From positions 620,001-684,000 of the forward strand of contig NZ_JAXCLW010000002.1 of the NCBI RefSeq assembly GCF_034044715.1: a stretch of DNA of 64,000 nucleotides, written 5' to 3'. Source of the DNA: Dongia_B soli (GTDB lineage: Bacteria > Pseudomonadota > Alphaproteobacteria > Dongiales > Dongiaceae). Made by a program: the position numbers and the translations under genes. Below are positions 43,881-53,301 of this stretch, in pieces; positions within the stretch are counted from its first letter, which is position 1, and each line of letters begins with the position of its first letter. Below the pieces are notes generated by a model that was not told the DNA's origin, did no database searches, and saw only the letters and a list, made by a program, of their open reading frames with translations.

Positions 43881-44903
43881 ATGAAGTATTCGAAGATGAT
43901 TACGCACACTGTCGCAGCGACGCTGTGCGGGATCGCGTTGATTGGAACTGCCAGCGCTGCCGAAATCACGGGCGCTGGCTCTACGTTTGTTTATCCTATC
44001 CTGTCCAAGTGGTCGGCTGACTACAGCACGGCCACCGGCAACAAAGTGAACTATCAGTCGATTGGCTCCGGTGGCGGTATCGCGCAGATCAAAGCGGCGA
44101 CCGTTGATTTCGGTGCGTCTGATATGCCGATGAAGCCGGACGATCTGAACCAACTCGGTCTCGGCCAGTTTCCTTCGGTTATCGGTGGCGTCGTTCCGGT
44201 CGTCAATCTGCCCGGCGTTGCTGCTGGCAAGCTCAAGCTGTCGGGCTCGGTTCTGGCCGATATCTATCTCGGCAAGGTCCAGACCTGGAACGACCCGGAA
44301 ATCGCCAAGCTCAATTCCGGCGTGAAGCTCCCGGATACCAAGATCACCGTCGTTCATCGTTCGGATGGATCGGGCACGACCTTTAACTTCGTCAACTATC
44401 TCTCGAAGGAAAGCGCCGACTGGCAGTCGAAAGTGGGCGAAGGCACCTCCGTCTCGTGGCCGACCGGCGTCGGCGGCAAGGGCAATGAAGGTGTGGCTGC
44501 TTACGTGAACCGCATTAAGGGTTCGATCGGTTATGTCGAATACGCCTATGTCCTGCAGAACAAGATGACCTATGCCTTGATGCAGAACAAGGCGGGCAAG
44601 TTCATCGCCCCGAGTGCGAAGAGCTTCCAGGCTGCTGCGGGGACTGCAGACTGGACCAATGCGAAGGACTTCTATCTGGTTATGACGGACGCGCCGGGTG
44701 AAACGGCTTATCCGATCACCGCGACCACCTTCGTGCTGATGTACAAGCAGCCGAAGGATGCCGAGCGTTCGAAGCAGGCTTTCAGCTTCTTCAAGTGGGC
44801 CCTCGAAAATGGCCAAAAGCAGGCCGCTGCGCTCGATTACGTGCCGCTTCCCAAGGAGCTGGTCAGCCAGATCGAGACCTACTGGAAGGCAGATTTCAAG
44901 TAA
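43881..44903 (+). CDS. pstS: Phosphate ABC transporter periplasmic binding protein PstS
   Basis: Binds inorganic phosphate in the periplasm. 340 residues with a signal peptide cleaved after about Ala26 (GTASA|AEIT). The mature start ITGAGSTFVYPILSKW, the SIGSGGGIAQIKAATVDFGASD segment and the VHRSDGSGTTFNFVNYLS loop hold the phosphate ligands. GGGAGAAC lies before the ATG. It heads pstS-pstC-pstA-pstB; a hairpin after it may let it be made in excess of the membrane parts. Confidence 0.97.
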   Translation: MKYSKMITHTVAATLCGIALIGTASAAEITGAGSTFVYPILSKWSADYSTATGNKVNYQSIGSGGGIAQIKAATVDFGASDMPMKPDDLNQLGLGQFPSVIGGVVPVVNLPGVAAGKLKLSGSVLADIYLGKVQTWNDPEIAKLNSGVKLPDTKITVVHRSDGSGTTFNFVNYLSKESADWQSKVGEGTSVSWPTGVGGKGNEGVAAYVNRIKGSIGYVEYAYVLQNKMTYALMQNKAGKFIAPSAKSFQAAAGTADWTNAKDFYLVMTDAPGETAYPITATTFVLMYKQPKDAERSKQAFSFFKWALENGQKQAAALDYVPLPKELVSQIETYWKADFK

Positions 44904-44956
44904 TTGAATCTGTCTGGCGTCTAAGCGTCACATCACGAGGCCTCTTCATAACGGGC

Positions 44957-44994
44957 GAAGCGGAAGCATTTCAGAATTGCGATGCTCCCGCTTC
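44957..44994 (+). terminator. Attenuating hairpin between pstS and pstC
   Basis: A 13-base arm (44957-44969) pairs with 44982-44994 except for one mismatch, around a 12-base loop. It lies in the 118-base gap after pstS. No T-run follows. Hairpins after the binding-protein gene commonly lower expression of downstream transporter genes. Confidence 0.5.
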
Positions 44995-45021
44995 GTTGCA
45001 TGATGTCGGAAAGCAATATTC

Positions 45022-46026
45022 ATGGCCAATAATCATCTTGCCGCCGACCTTCCGGTTTCCTCCCAGAAAAATACCGCGGGGATGAGAAGCCGGCATTCCT
45101 GGAAGGACGTGGCAGCCGACAAGGCCTTCAACTGGTCGATTGCAGCAGCCGCCTTTTTCGTGCTGATCTTGCTTAGCGGCGCGGCGCTGTCGATGCTCTG
45201 GGGTGGGCGTCTAGCTTTCGAGACATTCGGTTGGCGCTTCTTCTATGGAACCGAATGGGATGCCGTCGGCAAGAAATTCGCTGCACTTGTCCCGATTTAC
45301 GGTACCTTGGTGACATCGATCATCGCCATCCTGATCGCAGTCCCGGTCAGCTTCGGCATTGCTTTCTTTTTGACGGAAGTCGCACCACGCTGGATGCGTG
45401 GACCGGTTGCGTCGGCAATCGAACTTCTCGCCGGCATTCCCAGCATCATCTACGGCATGTGGGGGTTGTTCGTTTTCGTTCCCTTCATGTCCGATAATGT
45501 TGAGCCCTGGCTTGATAGCAACATTGGCCCGCTGCCGGTGATCGGCCCTCTGTTCCAGGGGGCGCCTATGGGGATCGGCATGCTGACCACCGGCATCATT
45601 CTCGGCATCATGATCATTCCCTTCATTTCCTCCGTCATGCGCGATGTTTTCACGCTTGTTCCCGTGACGCTAAAGCATTCGGCCTATGCGCTCGGCTGCA
45701 CGACGTGGGAAGTGGTTTGGGATGTGGTCTTGCCTTATACACGCACGGCGGTGGTCGGCGGCATCATGTTGGGTTTGGGACGCGCGCTCGGCGAAACCAT
45801 GGCGGTGACCTTCGTGCTCGGCAATGCGCATAATCTCAGCGTCTCGTTGCTGGAACCCGGCAATTCCATTGCCGCGGCAATCGCGAATGAATTCACCGAA
45901 GCGGATTCGGATATCTATCTCTCGTCGCTGATCGCGCTCGGCTTCCTGCTGTTCATTGTCACTTTCATTGTTCTTGCCGCTGCGAAGCTAATGCTGCGGC
46001 GCCTCGAACGCCAGAAGGGAGCGTGA
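45022..46026 (+). CDS. pstC: Phosphate ABC transporter permease PstC
   Basis: Membrane subunit of the Pst importer. 334 residues with six membrane helices in the BPD_transp_1 fold. The coupling segment EAAxxxG-like HSAYALGCTTWEVVWDVVLPYTRTAVVGGIMLGLGRALGETMAV meets PstB. A soluble N-terminal stretch of about 35 residues precedes the first helix. It stops two bases before pstA begins. Confidence 0.96.
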   Translation: MANNHLAADLPVSSQKNTAGMRSRHSWKDVAADKAFNWSIAAAAFFVLILLSGAALSMLWGGRLAFETFGWRFFYGTEWDAVGKKFAALVPIYGTLVTSIIAILIAVPVSFGIAFFLTEVAPRWMRGPVASAIELLAGIPSIIYGMWGLFVFVPFMSDNVEPWLDSNIGPLPVIGPLFQGAPMGIGMLTTGIILGIMIIPFISSVMRDVFTLVPVTLKHSAYALGCTTWEVVWDVVLPYTRTAVVGGIMLGLGRALGETMAVTFVLGNAHNLSVSLLEPGNSIAAAIANEFTEADSDIYLSSLIALGFLLFIVTFIVLAAAKLMLRRLERQKGA

Positions 46027-46027
46027 G

Positions 46028-46888
46028 ATGAGAGCTGTCAGTCAATCCCGTTTCCGCTGGCGCCATGCCAAAAACAGGATCGCTATGGGGCTGTCCACGC
46101 TGGCAGCGCTGTTCGGCCTGTTCTGGTTGGCCTGGATCCTGCTAACGACCTTCATCAACGGCGCCAGCGCCATCAATCTCAAACTCTTCACGGAGATGAC
46201 GCCGCCGCCGGGCGAGGAGGGTGGCTTGCTCAATGCCATCTTCGGCAGTCTTGTGATGGTTGGTGTTGGTATTATCCTAGGCACGCCGATTGGCATCGCC
46301 GCCGGCACGTTCCTTGCCGAACGGGCCCGAAAAAGCAAGCTCGGCGAGACCATTCGCTTCGTGAACGACATTCTGCTCAGCGCGCCGTCGATCGTGATCG
46401 GCCTCTTCGTCTATACGTTGATCGTACGTCAGACGGGGCACTTCTCCGGTTGGGCCGGAGGTATTGCACTCGCCTTCATTCTGTTGCCGGTCGTTGTGCG
46501 CACCACTGACGAAATGCTGCAGCTCGTGCCCAATTCGATGCGCGAGGCGGCTCTGGCACTTGGCTTGCCGCAATGGAAGCTGACGACCCAAATTCTTTAT
46601 CGTGCGGCGAGTGCCGGCATGGTGACCGGTGTTTTGTTGGCCATCGCGCGTATCAGTGGCGAGACGGCGCCTTTGCTGTTTACCGCGCTCAACAACCAGT
46701 TCTGGACGGATAATCCTGCCAATCCCATGGCCAATATCCCCGTGGTCATCTTCCAGTATGCGTTGAGCCCCTATGACAGTTGGCATTCCTTGGCCTGGGC
46801 GGGCGCGCTCATCGTGACGATCTTCGTTCTCTTCATCAGCATTACATCGCGTGCGCTGTTGGCACGGCGGAGGCATGGCAATGATTAA
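46028..46888 (+). CDS. pstA: Phosphate ABC transporter permease PstA
   Basis: Second membrane subunit of the Pst importer. 286 residues, six membrane helices, with the EAALALGLPQWKLTTQILYRAASAGMVTGVLLAIARISGETAPL coupling region. It is one base after the pstC stop, and the pstB start lies inside its last codons (46881-46888 overlap), so production of the two is tightly coupled. Confidence 0.96.
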   Translation: MRAVSQSRFRWRHAKNRIAMGLSTLAALFGLFWLAWILLTTFINGASAINLKLFTEMTPPPGEEGGLLNAIFGSLVMVGVGIILGTPIGIAAGTFLAERARKSKLGETIRFVNDILLSAPSIVIGLFVYTLIVRQTGHFSGWAGGIALAFILLPVVVRTTDEMLQLVPNSMREAALALGLPQWKLTTQILYRAASAGMVTGVLLAIARISGETAPLLFTALNNQFWTDNPANPMANIPVVIFQYALSPYDSWHSLAWAGALIVTIFVLFISITSRALLARRRHGND

Positions 46889-47741
46889 CCAACGTGCAGC
46901 AACCGGTAGTGCCGCTTTTCATCCGCTGGCCGGCCTGCGGGCGACAGCCCATGCCGCCAGCCTGTCCGCGACCTCGCGCGACAACGAGATTATCAAGATC
47001 GAAGCGCGGGGGCTGAACTTCTTCTATGGAAAAAGCCAACAGCTGCACGATGTCGGCCTATCGATCCCGCAAGATCGGTTGACGGCGATCATTGGTCCAT
47101 CCGGTTGCGGTAAATCGACGCTGCTGCGGATATTCAACCGCATGTACTCGATCTACCCGGATCAGACAGCGACGGGTACCTTGCTACTCGACGGACAGAA
47201 TGTGCTGGATCCGAATTACCCGCTGAGCCGCTTGCGCAACGCGATCGGCATGGTGTTCCAGAAGCCGAACCCGTTCCCGATGTCGATCTACAACAATGTC
47301 GCTTATGCATTGCAGCACCACGAGAAGCTGTCGCGCCAGGATCTTCATGACCGGGTAGAAGAGGCATTACGCCAGGCCGCGCTCTGGGACGAGGTCAAGG
47401 ATAAGCTCAAAGATAGCGGTCTCAGCCTTTCCGGCGGTCAGCAACAGCGTCTCTGCATTGCACGGGCGGTTGCTTTGCGCCCGGAAGTCATCCTGTTCGA
47501 CGAGCCGACATCGGCTTTGGACCCGATCGCAACCAGCAAGATCGAGCAGCTTTTCTATGAGTTGAAAAGCCAGTTCACCCTGGTCGTTGTCACTCATAGC
47601 ATGCAGCAGGCGGCGCGTGTGTCAGACTATATCGCCTTCATGTATATGGGCGAATTGGTCGAGTTCGGAAACACAGTGCAGATCTTTGAACGACCGCAGG
47701 ACGAGCGTACCTCGGCCTATATCACGGGTCGCTTGGGATAA
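46881..47741 (+). CDS. pstB: Phosphate ABC transporter ATP-binding protein PstB
   Basis: ATPase of the Pst importer. From the chosen ATG it has 286 residues: an unusual low-complexity start of about 35 residues, then FFYGKSQQLHDVGLSI, Walker A GPSGCGKST, signature LSGGQQQR, Walker B VILFDEPTSALD and the switch VVTHSMQQA. GGAGG lies 7 bases before the ATG; another ATG at 46875 is too close to that site. The operon ends here: no phoU or phoB follows, unlike the common pstSCAB-phoU order. Confidence 0.96.
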   Translation: MINQRAATGSAAFHPLAGLRATAHAASLSATSRDNEIIKIEARGLNFFYGKSQQLHDVGLSIPQDRLTAIIGPSGCGKSTLLRIFNRMYSIYPDQTATGTLLLDGQNVLDPNYPLSRLRNAIGMVFQKPNPFPMSIYNNVAYALQHHEKLSRQDLHDRVEEALRQAALWDEVKDKLKDSGLSLSGGQQQRLCIARAVALRPEVILFDEPTSALDPIATSKIEQLFYELKSQFTLVVVTHSMQQAARVSDYIAFMYMGELVEFGNTVQIFERPQDERTSAYITGRLG

Positions 47742-47786
47742 CAGCCGGTTTGGGAAGAAAAGGGGGAGGGTATCAGCCTTGCCTCC

Positions 47787-48398
47787 TCAATTGTTGCGCG
47801 TTCGCAATCCCTGCGCATCAAAGATTTCCAGCATCTCGTCGAGCGTCGGCCGGCGCGACGGGATTGGCGTCTCGACAATGGTGCCGATGCTGATGAAGCC
47901 GAGTAGGTGATCGGTCCCTTCGGCACCAAAAGCCCGCCGCACCTCTGGATCGGCGCAACGCGACCCACTGAGAATGATGGCGCCGTAGCCCAGACCATAG
48001 GCTGCCAACAGCATGCTCTGCATGGCAGCACCGGCGCAGGCAATCTGTTCCGCTTCCGTGACTTCGGGCTTGCTCGTTTTCGGTTTGGCAAGGATGGCCA
48101 GCAGGACCGGCGGCCGCAGCGCCTTGTCCCGTTCCCTGGCGAATTCCGCTTCCGTTGCATCCGGCTTTGACCGCCGCTTGGCGGCGACGAAGAGTTCGGC
48201 CAGCCGTGCGCGGCCATCATCGGTACATTGTACGACGCGCCAGGGCCGCATGGCGCCATGGTCTGGCGCCGTCAGTCCAGCCGAAAGGATCTGATCAAGT
48301 TCAGCCTCAGTCGGCGCCGGCGCCCCCAGACGCTTGACGGCCGCCGACCGGCGGGTCAGGAGCCAGGAAATGTCGTGTTTCTGATCGCTTGCAGGCAT
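47787..48398 (-). CDS. Nitroreductase family protein (YdjA-like)
   Basis: FMN-dependent NAD(P)H oxidoreductase of the nitroreductase fold. 203 residues. LLTRRSAAVKRLGAPAPTEAELDQILSAG with the conserved Arg-Arg-Ser at the flavin site, and APDHGAMRPWRVVQC, match the short YdjA subgroup, as does the AYGLGYGAIILSG region. The substrate is unknown. It is a single gene converging on pstB and divergent from the VOC gene 73 bases upstream. Confidence 0.88.
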   Translation of the reverse strand: MPASDQKHDISWLLTRRSAAVKRLGAPAPTEAELDQILSAGLTAPDHGAMRPWRVVQCTDDGRARLAELFVAAKRRSKPDATEAEFARERDKALRPPVLLAILAKPKTSKPEVTEAEQIACAGAAMQSMLLAAYGLGYGAIILSGSRCADPEVRRAFGAEGTDHLLGFISIGTIVETPIPSRRPTLDEMLEIFDAQGLRTRNN

Positions 48399-48471
48399 GG
48401 TGCAATCCGCTTCGGTTTACGTCTATTCTCCCTCCATTAAGTGGAAGATTCCGCGGGGAAAGTGAAGTCAA

Positions 48472-48906
48472 ATGAGTAATCCGAAGCTTGTTCCGGAACT
48501 GCTTGTCTCGGATTTCGAGAAAAGCCGTCAATTCTATGTAGAAGTTATCGGCTGTAACATCCGCTATGACCGTCCCGCACAGCGCTTCGCCTATCTCGAA
48601 CTGGACGGCGTCCATCTGATGATCGAGCAGGAAAGCGATTTCTGGGAAACCGGAAAGCGGGAATATCCCTATGGCCGCGGCATCAGCCTGCAAATCGAGG
48701 TAACGGACCTCGACGGTCTACTGCGCCGCATTGAAGCGGCCGGCCTCACTTTGTTTCGCCCGGTGGAGGAGGCCTGGTATAGGGCAGGGGATGTCTATGA
48801 GGGCAATCGTCAATTCCTGGTCCAGGATCCGGACGGCTATCTGCTCCGCTTTTTCCAGGATCTAGGCGCCGCCAACTCGCCGAGATCCGGGCGTATTGTC
48901 GGTTGA
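48472..48906 (+). CDS. VOC-family protein (glyoxalase/bleomycin-resistance fold)
   Basis: 144 residues with the bleomycin-resistance-type start VPELLVSDFEKSRQFYVEVIG and the end FLVQDPDGYLLRFFQDLG. Two beta-alpha-beta-beta-beta units are recognisable. The fold covers drug-binding proteins, dioxygenases and isomerases; a resistance role is possible but not shown. It lies alone between two minus-strand genes. Confidence 0.85.
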   Translation: MSNPKLVPELLVSDFEKSRQFYVEVIGCNIRYDRPAQRFAYLELDGVHLMIEQESDFWETGKREYPYGRGISLQIEVTDLDGLLRRIEAAGLTLFRPVEEAWYRAGDVYEGNRQFLVQDPDGYLLRFFQDLGAANSPRSGRIVG

Positions 48907-48936
48907 ACTCGATCCGCGGTAATCCGGAGCATCAGG

Positions 48937-49185
48937 TCATTTGCGAGATGAGGCGCGATCGAGCAGATCCGGTTGCTCTTGCCTGATGTCTTTAGGTCGC
49001 TGCCGACGGAAATATTTGAGCCACCAGAAAAATGGCCAGAACGTTATAAAAATGACGATCAAGGTGAAGACGACGACCGCGATCCCCATCTTGATGACGG
49101 CAAAATTATGGGTATTGGGGTCCCAAAACCAGCCGCCGATCGTGGCGCCGATCGATAAGAGCGTCGCAACAATGAAATCCACCAT
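48937..49185 (-). CDS. Small two-helix membrane protein
   Basis: 82 residues from the ATG at 49185, which follows a strong GGAGGAG ribosome site; a longer frame upstream is not needed. It has a membrane helix at about 2-20, a short loop (WDPNTHN), a second helix at about 28-55 (IAVVVFTLIVIFITFWPFFWWL) and a charged tail with many Arg/Lys. I do not recognise a family. It stands alone between the VOC gene and the sensor kinase. Confidence 0.65.
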   Translation of the reverse strand: MVDFIVATLLSIGATIGGWFWDPNTHNFAVIKMGIAVVVFTLIVIFITFWPFFWWLKYFRRQRPKDIRQEQPDLLDRASSRK

Positions 49186-49411
49186 TTGCTCCTCCGATAC
49201 CGATCGTGATGTTCGTGTCTTATTGATCGATAAAGAGTGTAGTGGCTCCCTGGGCACTTGGCCTGATTGATCTGTCCGCTGTCCCAATTGGGCGCATCGG
49301 GCATTCATCGCTTCGGCTGAGTGTATCACAATTCGAAATCGTTCTGACGACTAAAGTTCCTAACTGCTCCAGGGCATATATACCGCCTCGTTCCACCACC
49401 GGGTTAGTAGA

Positions 49412-51277
49412 TTAGGCAGCAGGGAAACCGGACGTTCCGTCCAGCACGTCACGGATTTTGGTCGCAAGCTGGTCGATGGTGAAAGGCTTTGGCAGGAAGG
49501 CCGTGCCGCGGTCGAGCACCCCATTGTGGACGATGGCGTTGCGGGTATAGCCGGTGGTGTAAAGAACCTTCATCTCAGGCCGAGTTTCGTGGACCTTGTC
49601 TGCAAGCTGGCGGCCGGTCATGCCGGGCATCACGATATCGGTGAATATCAAATCGATTTCGGGATGCTGCTCCAATTGCTGCAACGCTTGTTCCGGTAAG
49701 GCCGCTTCGATGACCGAATAACCGAGTTCGCGCAATGACTCGATCGTCATCTGCCTGACTTGGCTTTCGTCTTCCACGACCAAAATCACTTCGCCTGGAC
49801 GGCCGCCAGGCAATTTAGCTGGCGCCGATATCGGCTGGTCTTCAGGCGTGTCCGAACCGTTATATCGCGGTAGGTAGATCTTCACCGTGGTGCCGTGCTC
49901 GCATTCGGAATAAATCTTGATATGGCCATGGGACTGTTTGACAAAGCCGAAGACCTGGCTCAGTCCGAGGCCGGTTCCTTTGCCTGCACTTTTGGTAGTG
50001 AAGAAAGGCTCGAAGGCGCGACGCATCACCTCTTCGGTCATGCCGACACCAGTGTCAGTGATCGAGAGCATGACATACTGGCCTGGCTCCACTTCGCTAT
50101 GTGCCCGTGCATAGCGCTCATCCAGATCACTGTTTGCCGTTTCAATCGTCAACTTGCCGCCGGACGGCATAGCGTCCCGGGCGTTGACGGAAAGATTGAC
50201 GATGGCGCTTTCAAGCTGGGCGAGATCGGCAAAGGTAATCCAAAGGCCGCCAGCCAAGACTGTTTCTATCTGCACCCGTTCTCCCAATGTCCGGCGCAAC
50301 AATTCGGAGATGCCGCCGACCAGCCGGTTGATGTCCACCGGCTGGGGGGACAGCGGTTGCTGCCGGGAGAAGGCGAGCAGGCGGGCGGTCAGGACCGATG
50401 CATGGCGTGCGCCTTCGGCGGCATTGTCGATATATTTTTCGAGACGGGCATTGTCCATCCCGCCAAGACGGCGTTTGGCTAATTCCAGCGAGCCGATGAT
50501 GATCGCCAGCATATTGTTGAAGTCATGGGCGATGCCACCGGTCAATTGCCCGATCGCTTCCATCTTCTGCAGTTGCCTGACTTGTTCTTCCGCAGCGGCA
50601 CGCTCGGCCACCTCACGCCGCAGCCGTTTTGTCGATGCCTGCAGGTCGAGGTAGCGCCGTCTTGCCTGCATGAACGATAAAATCGCCAGCAGGACGACAA
50701 GCAAGGCGCAGATGATCAGGGTCGTTTGTGAAATGACGTTTAGCCGGTTCGCGCTTTCGCTCCGCTCATGAAGTAAGCGTTCTTCTTCTGATCGCATCGT
50801 GGCGATTGTCTTGCGAAAATCGTCCATGAGACGGATGCCGGTATCATTACCTATTTCAGCGAGCGCCTCATTCGGTTTCCCTGCCACATGCAACCGGAGG
50901 ATCTCTTCAAGTTCACCGAGTTTGCCACTCGCAAGAGCGCGCAGTCGTTCGATCGATTTTCGCTGGTTGGAATTGTCGGTTGTGAGTTCGCCAAGAGTGC
51001 TGATTTCCGGCAGAAGTTGCTGTCGTGCGGTTTCATAGGGCGCGAGATAGCGGTCGCGCCCGGTCAACAGATATCCGCGCTGCCCGGTTTCGGCATCGGT
51101 TGCCAGCGCGAGAACCTGGTTTAGATGGTTTTCGACCTCCAGGGCATGTTGCACCCAGAAGGTGACGCTTTGCTGCTGGTTCCACAGCCAGATCGCCAGG
51201 CCGGAAACCAGGAACAGCAGGACGAAGCCGAATAGGAGAGGGACGAAATGCCGATCCATTCGATTGAGAGAAAGCAT
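49412..51277 (-). CDS. Hybrid sensor histidine kinase with CHASE3 and C-terminal receiver domain
   Basis: About 621 residues. Membrane helix 1 lies near residues 12-32, then a periplasmic CHASE3 domain (about 35-170, with the DAETGQRGYLLTG motif), helix 2, a coiled linker, and a HisKA box with the phospho-His in GGIAHDFNNMLAI. The HATPase part reads NLSVNARDAMP, DTGVGM and GTGLGLSQVFGF. A receiver domain follows, with the phospho-Asp in IFTDIVMPGM. No response regulator lies nearby, so the partner is unknown. Start uncertain: a longer reading frame extends to 51367, and ATG at 51259 is a third choice. Confidence 0.88.
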   Translation of the reverse strand: MLSLNRMDRHFVPLLFGFVLLFLVSGLAIWLWNQQQSVTFWVQHALEVENHLNQVLALATDAETGQRGYLLTGRDRYLAPYETARQQLLPEISTLGELTTDNSNQRKSIERLRALASGKLGELEEILRLHVAGKPNEALAEIGNDTGIRLMDDFRKTIATMRSEEERLLHERSESANRLNVISQTTLIICALLVVLLAILSFMQARRRYLDLQASTKRLRREVAERAAAEEQVRQLQKMEAIGQLTGGIAHDFNNMLAIIIGSLELAKRRLGGMDNARLEKYIDNAAEGARHASVLTARLLAFSRQQPLSPQPVDINRLVGGISELLRRTLGERVQIETVLAGGLWITFADLAQLESAIVNLSVNARDAMPSGGKLTIETANSDLDERYARAHSEVEPGQYVMLSITDTGVGMTEEVMRRAFEPFFTTKSAGKGTGLGLSQVFGFVKQSHGHIKIYSECEHGTTVKIYLPRYNGSDTPEDQPISAPAKLPGGRPGEVILVVEDESQVRQMTIESLRELGYSVIEAALPEQALQQLEQHPEIDLIFTDIVMPGMTGRQLADKVHETRPEMKVLYTTGYTRNAIVHNGVLDRGTAFLPKPFTIDQLATKIRDVLDGTSGFPAA

Positions 51278-51585
51278 TGAAGTTTTACCGCTCAAACCAA
51301 CTAGCGTCGCGGTTCGACGCATTCCCCACAATTCCGGACTCGTGCGGTTGGACGGGTCCGCCTGCAATTTACAGGAGACGGGCCAATTTGCCAGGGAAAT
51401 CCCGCTGGCCGTAAACGATCCACCTGCTGGACTACAGATTGTTCAAGATGTAGGAAAATCGTTTGTAAAATCTTGATTGCCATGGATTATGTCCGGCGCA
51501 TGCCGGTCTTGAATCCCGAGCATTGAGCCGCTTGCAAAACTGCAACATAAGAACGGTCATCGACCCACCAAAACGGATTGAAGAC

Positions 51586-52857
51586 GTGTCTAGCCATGCC
51601 TCTGTCCCCAACCACCGTACCGATTACGATGTCATCATTATTGGCGCGGGCATTATCGGTGTGGCAATTGCATGCTATCTGCAGCAAAGCGGTCAATCGG
51701 TCGCTCTGATCGACAAGAAAGGCATCGGCCTGGAAACCAGCAAAGGCAATGCGGGGGCATTTGCTTTTTCGGATATCATGCCACTGGCGTCACCTGGGAT
51801 CATTCTCAAGGCGCCTAAATGGCTGTTTGATCCCTTGGGACCGCTGACCATTCCGCCCCGGTATCTGCCGAAAATCCTGCCCTGGCTCATTCGCTTCGGC
51901 TGGGCCAGCCGAAGCAGCATCTTCAGAAAGAATTCGGCGGTGCAGGCGCAGCTCATGAAGCTGGCCGCTCAGGAGGCCAAGGGGCTGTTGGCAGCGCGAG
52001 GCGCTCTGTCGATGTTACGCTCCGATGGCGCGTTGGAGCTTTACGAGTCCGAGCGCGAATTCAAGGCAGCCCTGCCGGGATGGAAGTTGAGGGAAGAGCA
52101 GGGGATCGAGTTCCGGCATGTGCGAGGCGCCGAATTGGCCGAGCTTCAGCCCGGCCTCAGTCCAAGCTTCGTCTGCGCTACCTTCACACCGAAATGGCAG
52201 ACTGTTTCCGATCCTTATCTGGTGGTCAAACATCTCGGTGAATCCGTTCTCGACAATGGTGGTCAGCTGATCGTCGCGGGCGTGCGAAAACTGCAGCCGG
52301 CCGGTGAGGGCGCTGAGGTCATCCTCGATGATGGTCGCCGCTTGAGGTCGCGAAATGCGATCGTTGCCTCCGGTGCCTGGTCGAAGACATTCGCCGCGGA
52401 TCTGGGCGATCCGGTGCCGCTTGAGACGGAACGCGGCTACAACACGACACTGCCGGTCTCGGCCTTCGACTTAAAGCGCCAGCTTATCTTCGGCGGCCAC
52501 GGCTTCGTGATGACGCCGTTGAGCACCGGGATCCGCGTCGGCGGCGCCGTGGAGCTCGGCGGCCTGGACCTGCCGCCGAATTTCCGCCGATCCGATGCCA
52601 TGCTGCAAAAGGCGGCCAAATTCCTGCCTGGCCTGAAAACTGAAGGCGGTACGCAGTGGATGGGGTACCGGCCGTCGCTGCCAGATTCGTTACCGGTAAT
52701 CGGCCCGTCGACCGCCAGCCGCCAGATCATCTATGCCTTCGGCCATGGGCATCTTGGGCTAACGCAAAGCGCCGCAACGGGCAGATTGGTGACGGATCTG
52801 GTGCTGAAGCGAACGCCGGCCATGCCGGTCGAGCCATTTTCGGCCAGCCGGTTTTGA
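51586..52857 (+). CDS. FAD-dependent oxidoreductase, D-amino-acid dehydrogenase (DadA-like)
   Basis: From the chosen GTG, 423 residues. A Rossmann FAD site YDVIIIGAGIIGVAIACYLQQSG lies near the start, then the DadA-like NAGAFAFSDIMPLASPGI and the DAO C-terminal motif GYRPSLPDSLPVIGPS. It probably oxidises a D-amino acid or related imino acid and passes electrons to quinone. Start uncertain: a TTG at 51523 would lengthen it by 21 residues; neither has a strong ribosome site. It faces away from the sensor kinase. Confidence 0.87.
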   Translation: MSSHASVPNHRTDYDVIIIGAGIIGVAIACYLQQSGQSVALIDKKGIGLETSKGNAGAFAFSDIMPLASPGIILKAPKWLFDPLGPLTIPPRYLPKILPWLIRFGWASRSSIFRKNSAVQAQLMKLAAQEAKGLLAARGALSMLRSDGALELYESEREFKAALPGWKLREEQGIEFRHVRGAELAELQPGLSPSFVCATFTPKWQTVSDPYLVVKHLGESVLDNGGQLIVAGVRKLQPAGEGAEVILDDGRRLRSRNAIVASGAWSKTFAADLGDPVPLETERGYNTTLPVSAFDLKRQLIFGGHGFVMTPLSTGIRVGGAVELGGLDLPPNFRRSDAMLQKAAKFLPGLKTEGGTQWMGYRPSLPDSLPVIGPSTASRQIIYAFGHGHLGLTQSAATGRLVTDLVLKRTPAMPVEPFSASRF

Positions 52858-53301
52858 GCTTGACCGCACGCACCATCGCATCGGTTTGAACCAATCGTTC
52901 CACGATATGCGTGGACGGGGTGGATGCCGAACGATACGGTCGATCGATGGGGACAGGCGGTGTTCTCAAGAAACCCAGTTTTCCTTGCTCAATACCGACC
53001 GATCATCGAAGGTCTGCAAGGTAGGGTTGCTGAAAATAGTCGACCTGAAAGGTAACTAGCCGAAATAGCGCTGACGCGCTGCGCTTTCTCAGCGATAAAC
53101 GGAATGCGGTGCAGAACGAGATCACAGTGCATATCACCGGACCGCTGTCGTCCCGGTTGCGCGATTAAATGTCCTTGCCAGGCGTGTGAGCAGATGAATG
53201 TCATTTCTGGCATCAGGGCTCGTTATGAGCTAACATTCATTCCATCGATAAAACCCAACTAGTCTTTGGCAAACGGCCCAATCAGATGACTGGGCGGGCG
53301 C
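52858..53301. other. 444-base gap between the DadA-like and acyltransferase genes
   Basis: No gene is supported here. It holds a short hairpin TCCACG-N5-CGTGGA (52899-52915), possibly the end of the DadA-like transcript. The rest contains only short frames in several phases, with no recognisable protein. It is the left border of the AT-richer islet; a decayed gene cannot be ruled out. Confidence 0.5.

Noticed and set aside
47742..47786. GGAGG-CCTCC pairing between pstB and the nitroreductase gene as a terminator
   Set aside because: Stem too short and the spacing poor for a clear call.
52989..53213. Short minus-strand frame in the 444-base gap as a decayed transposase
   Set aside because: No transposase motif could be recognised and no terminal repeats were found.
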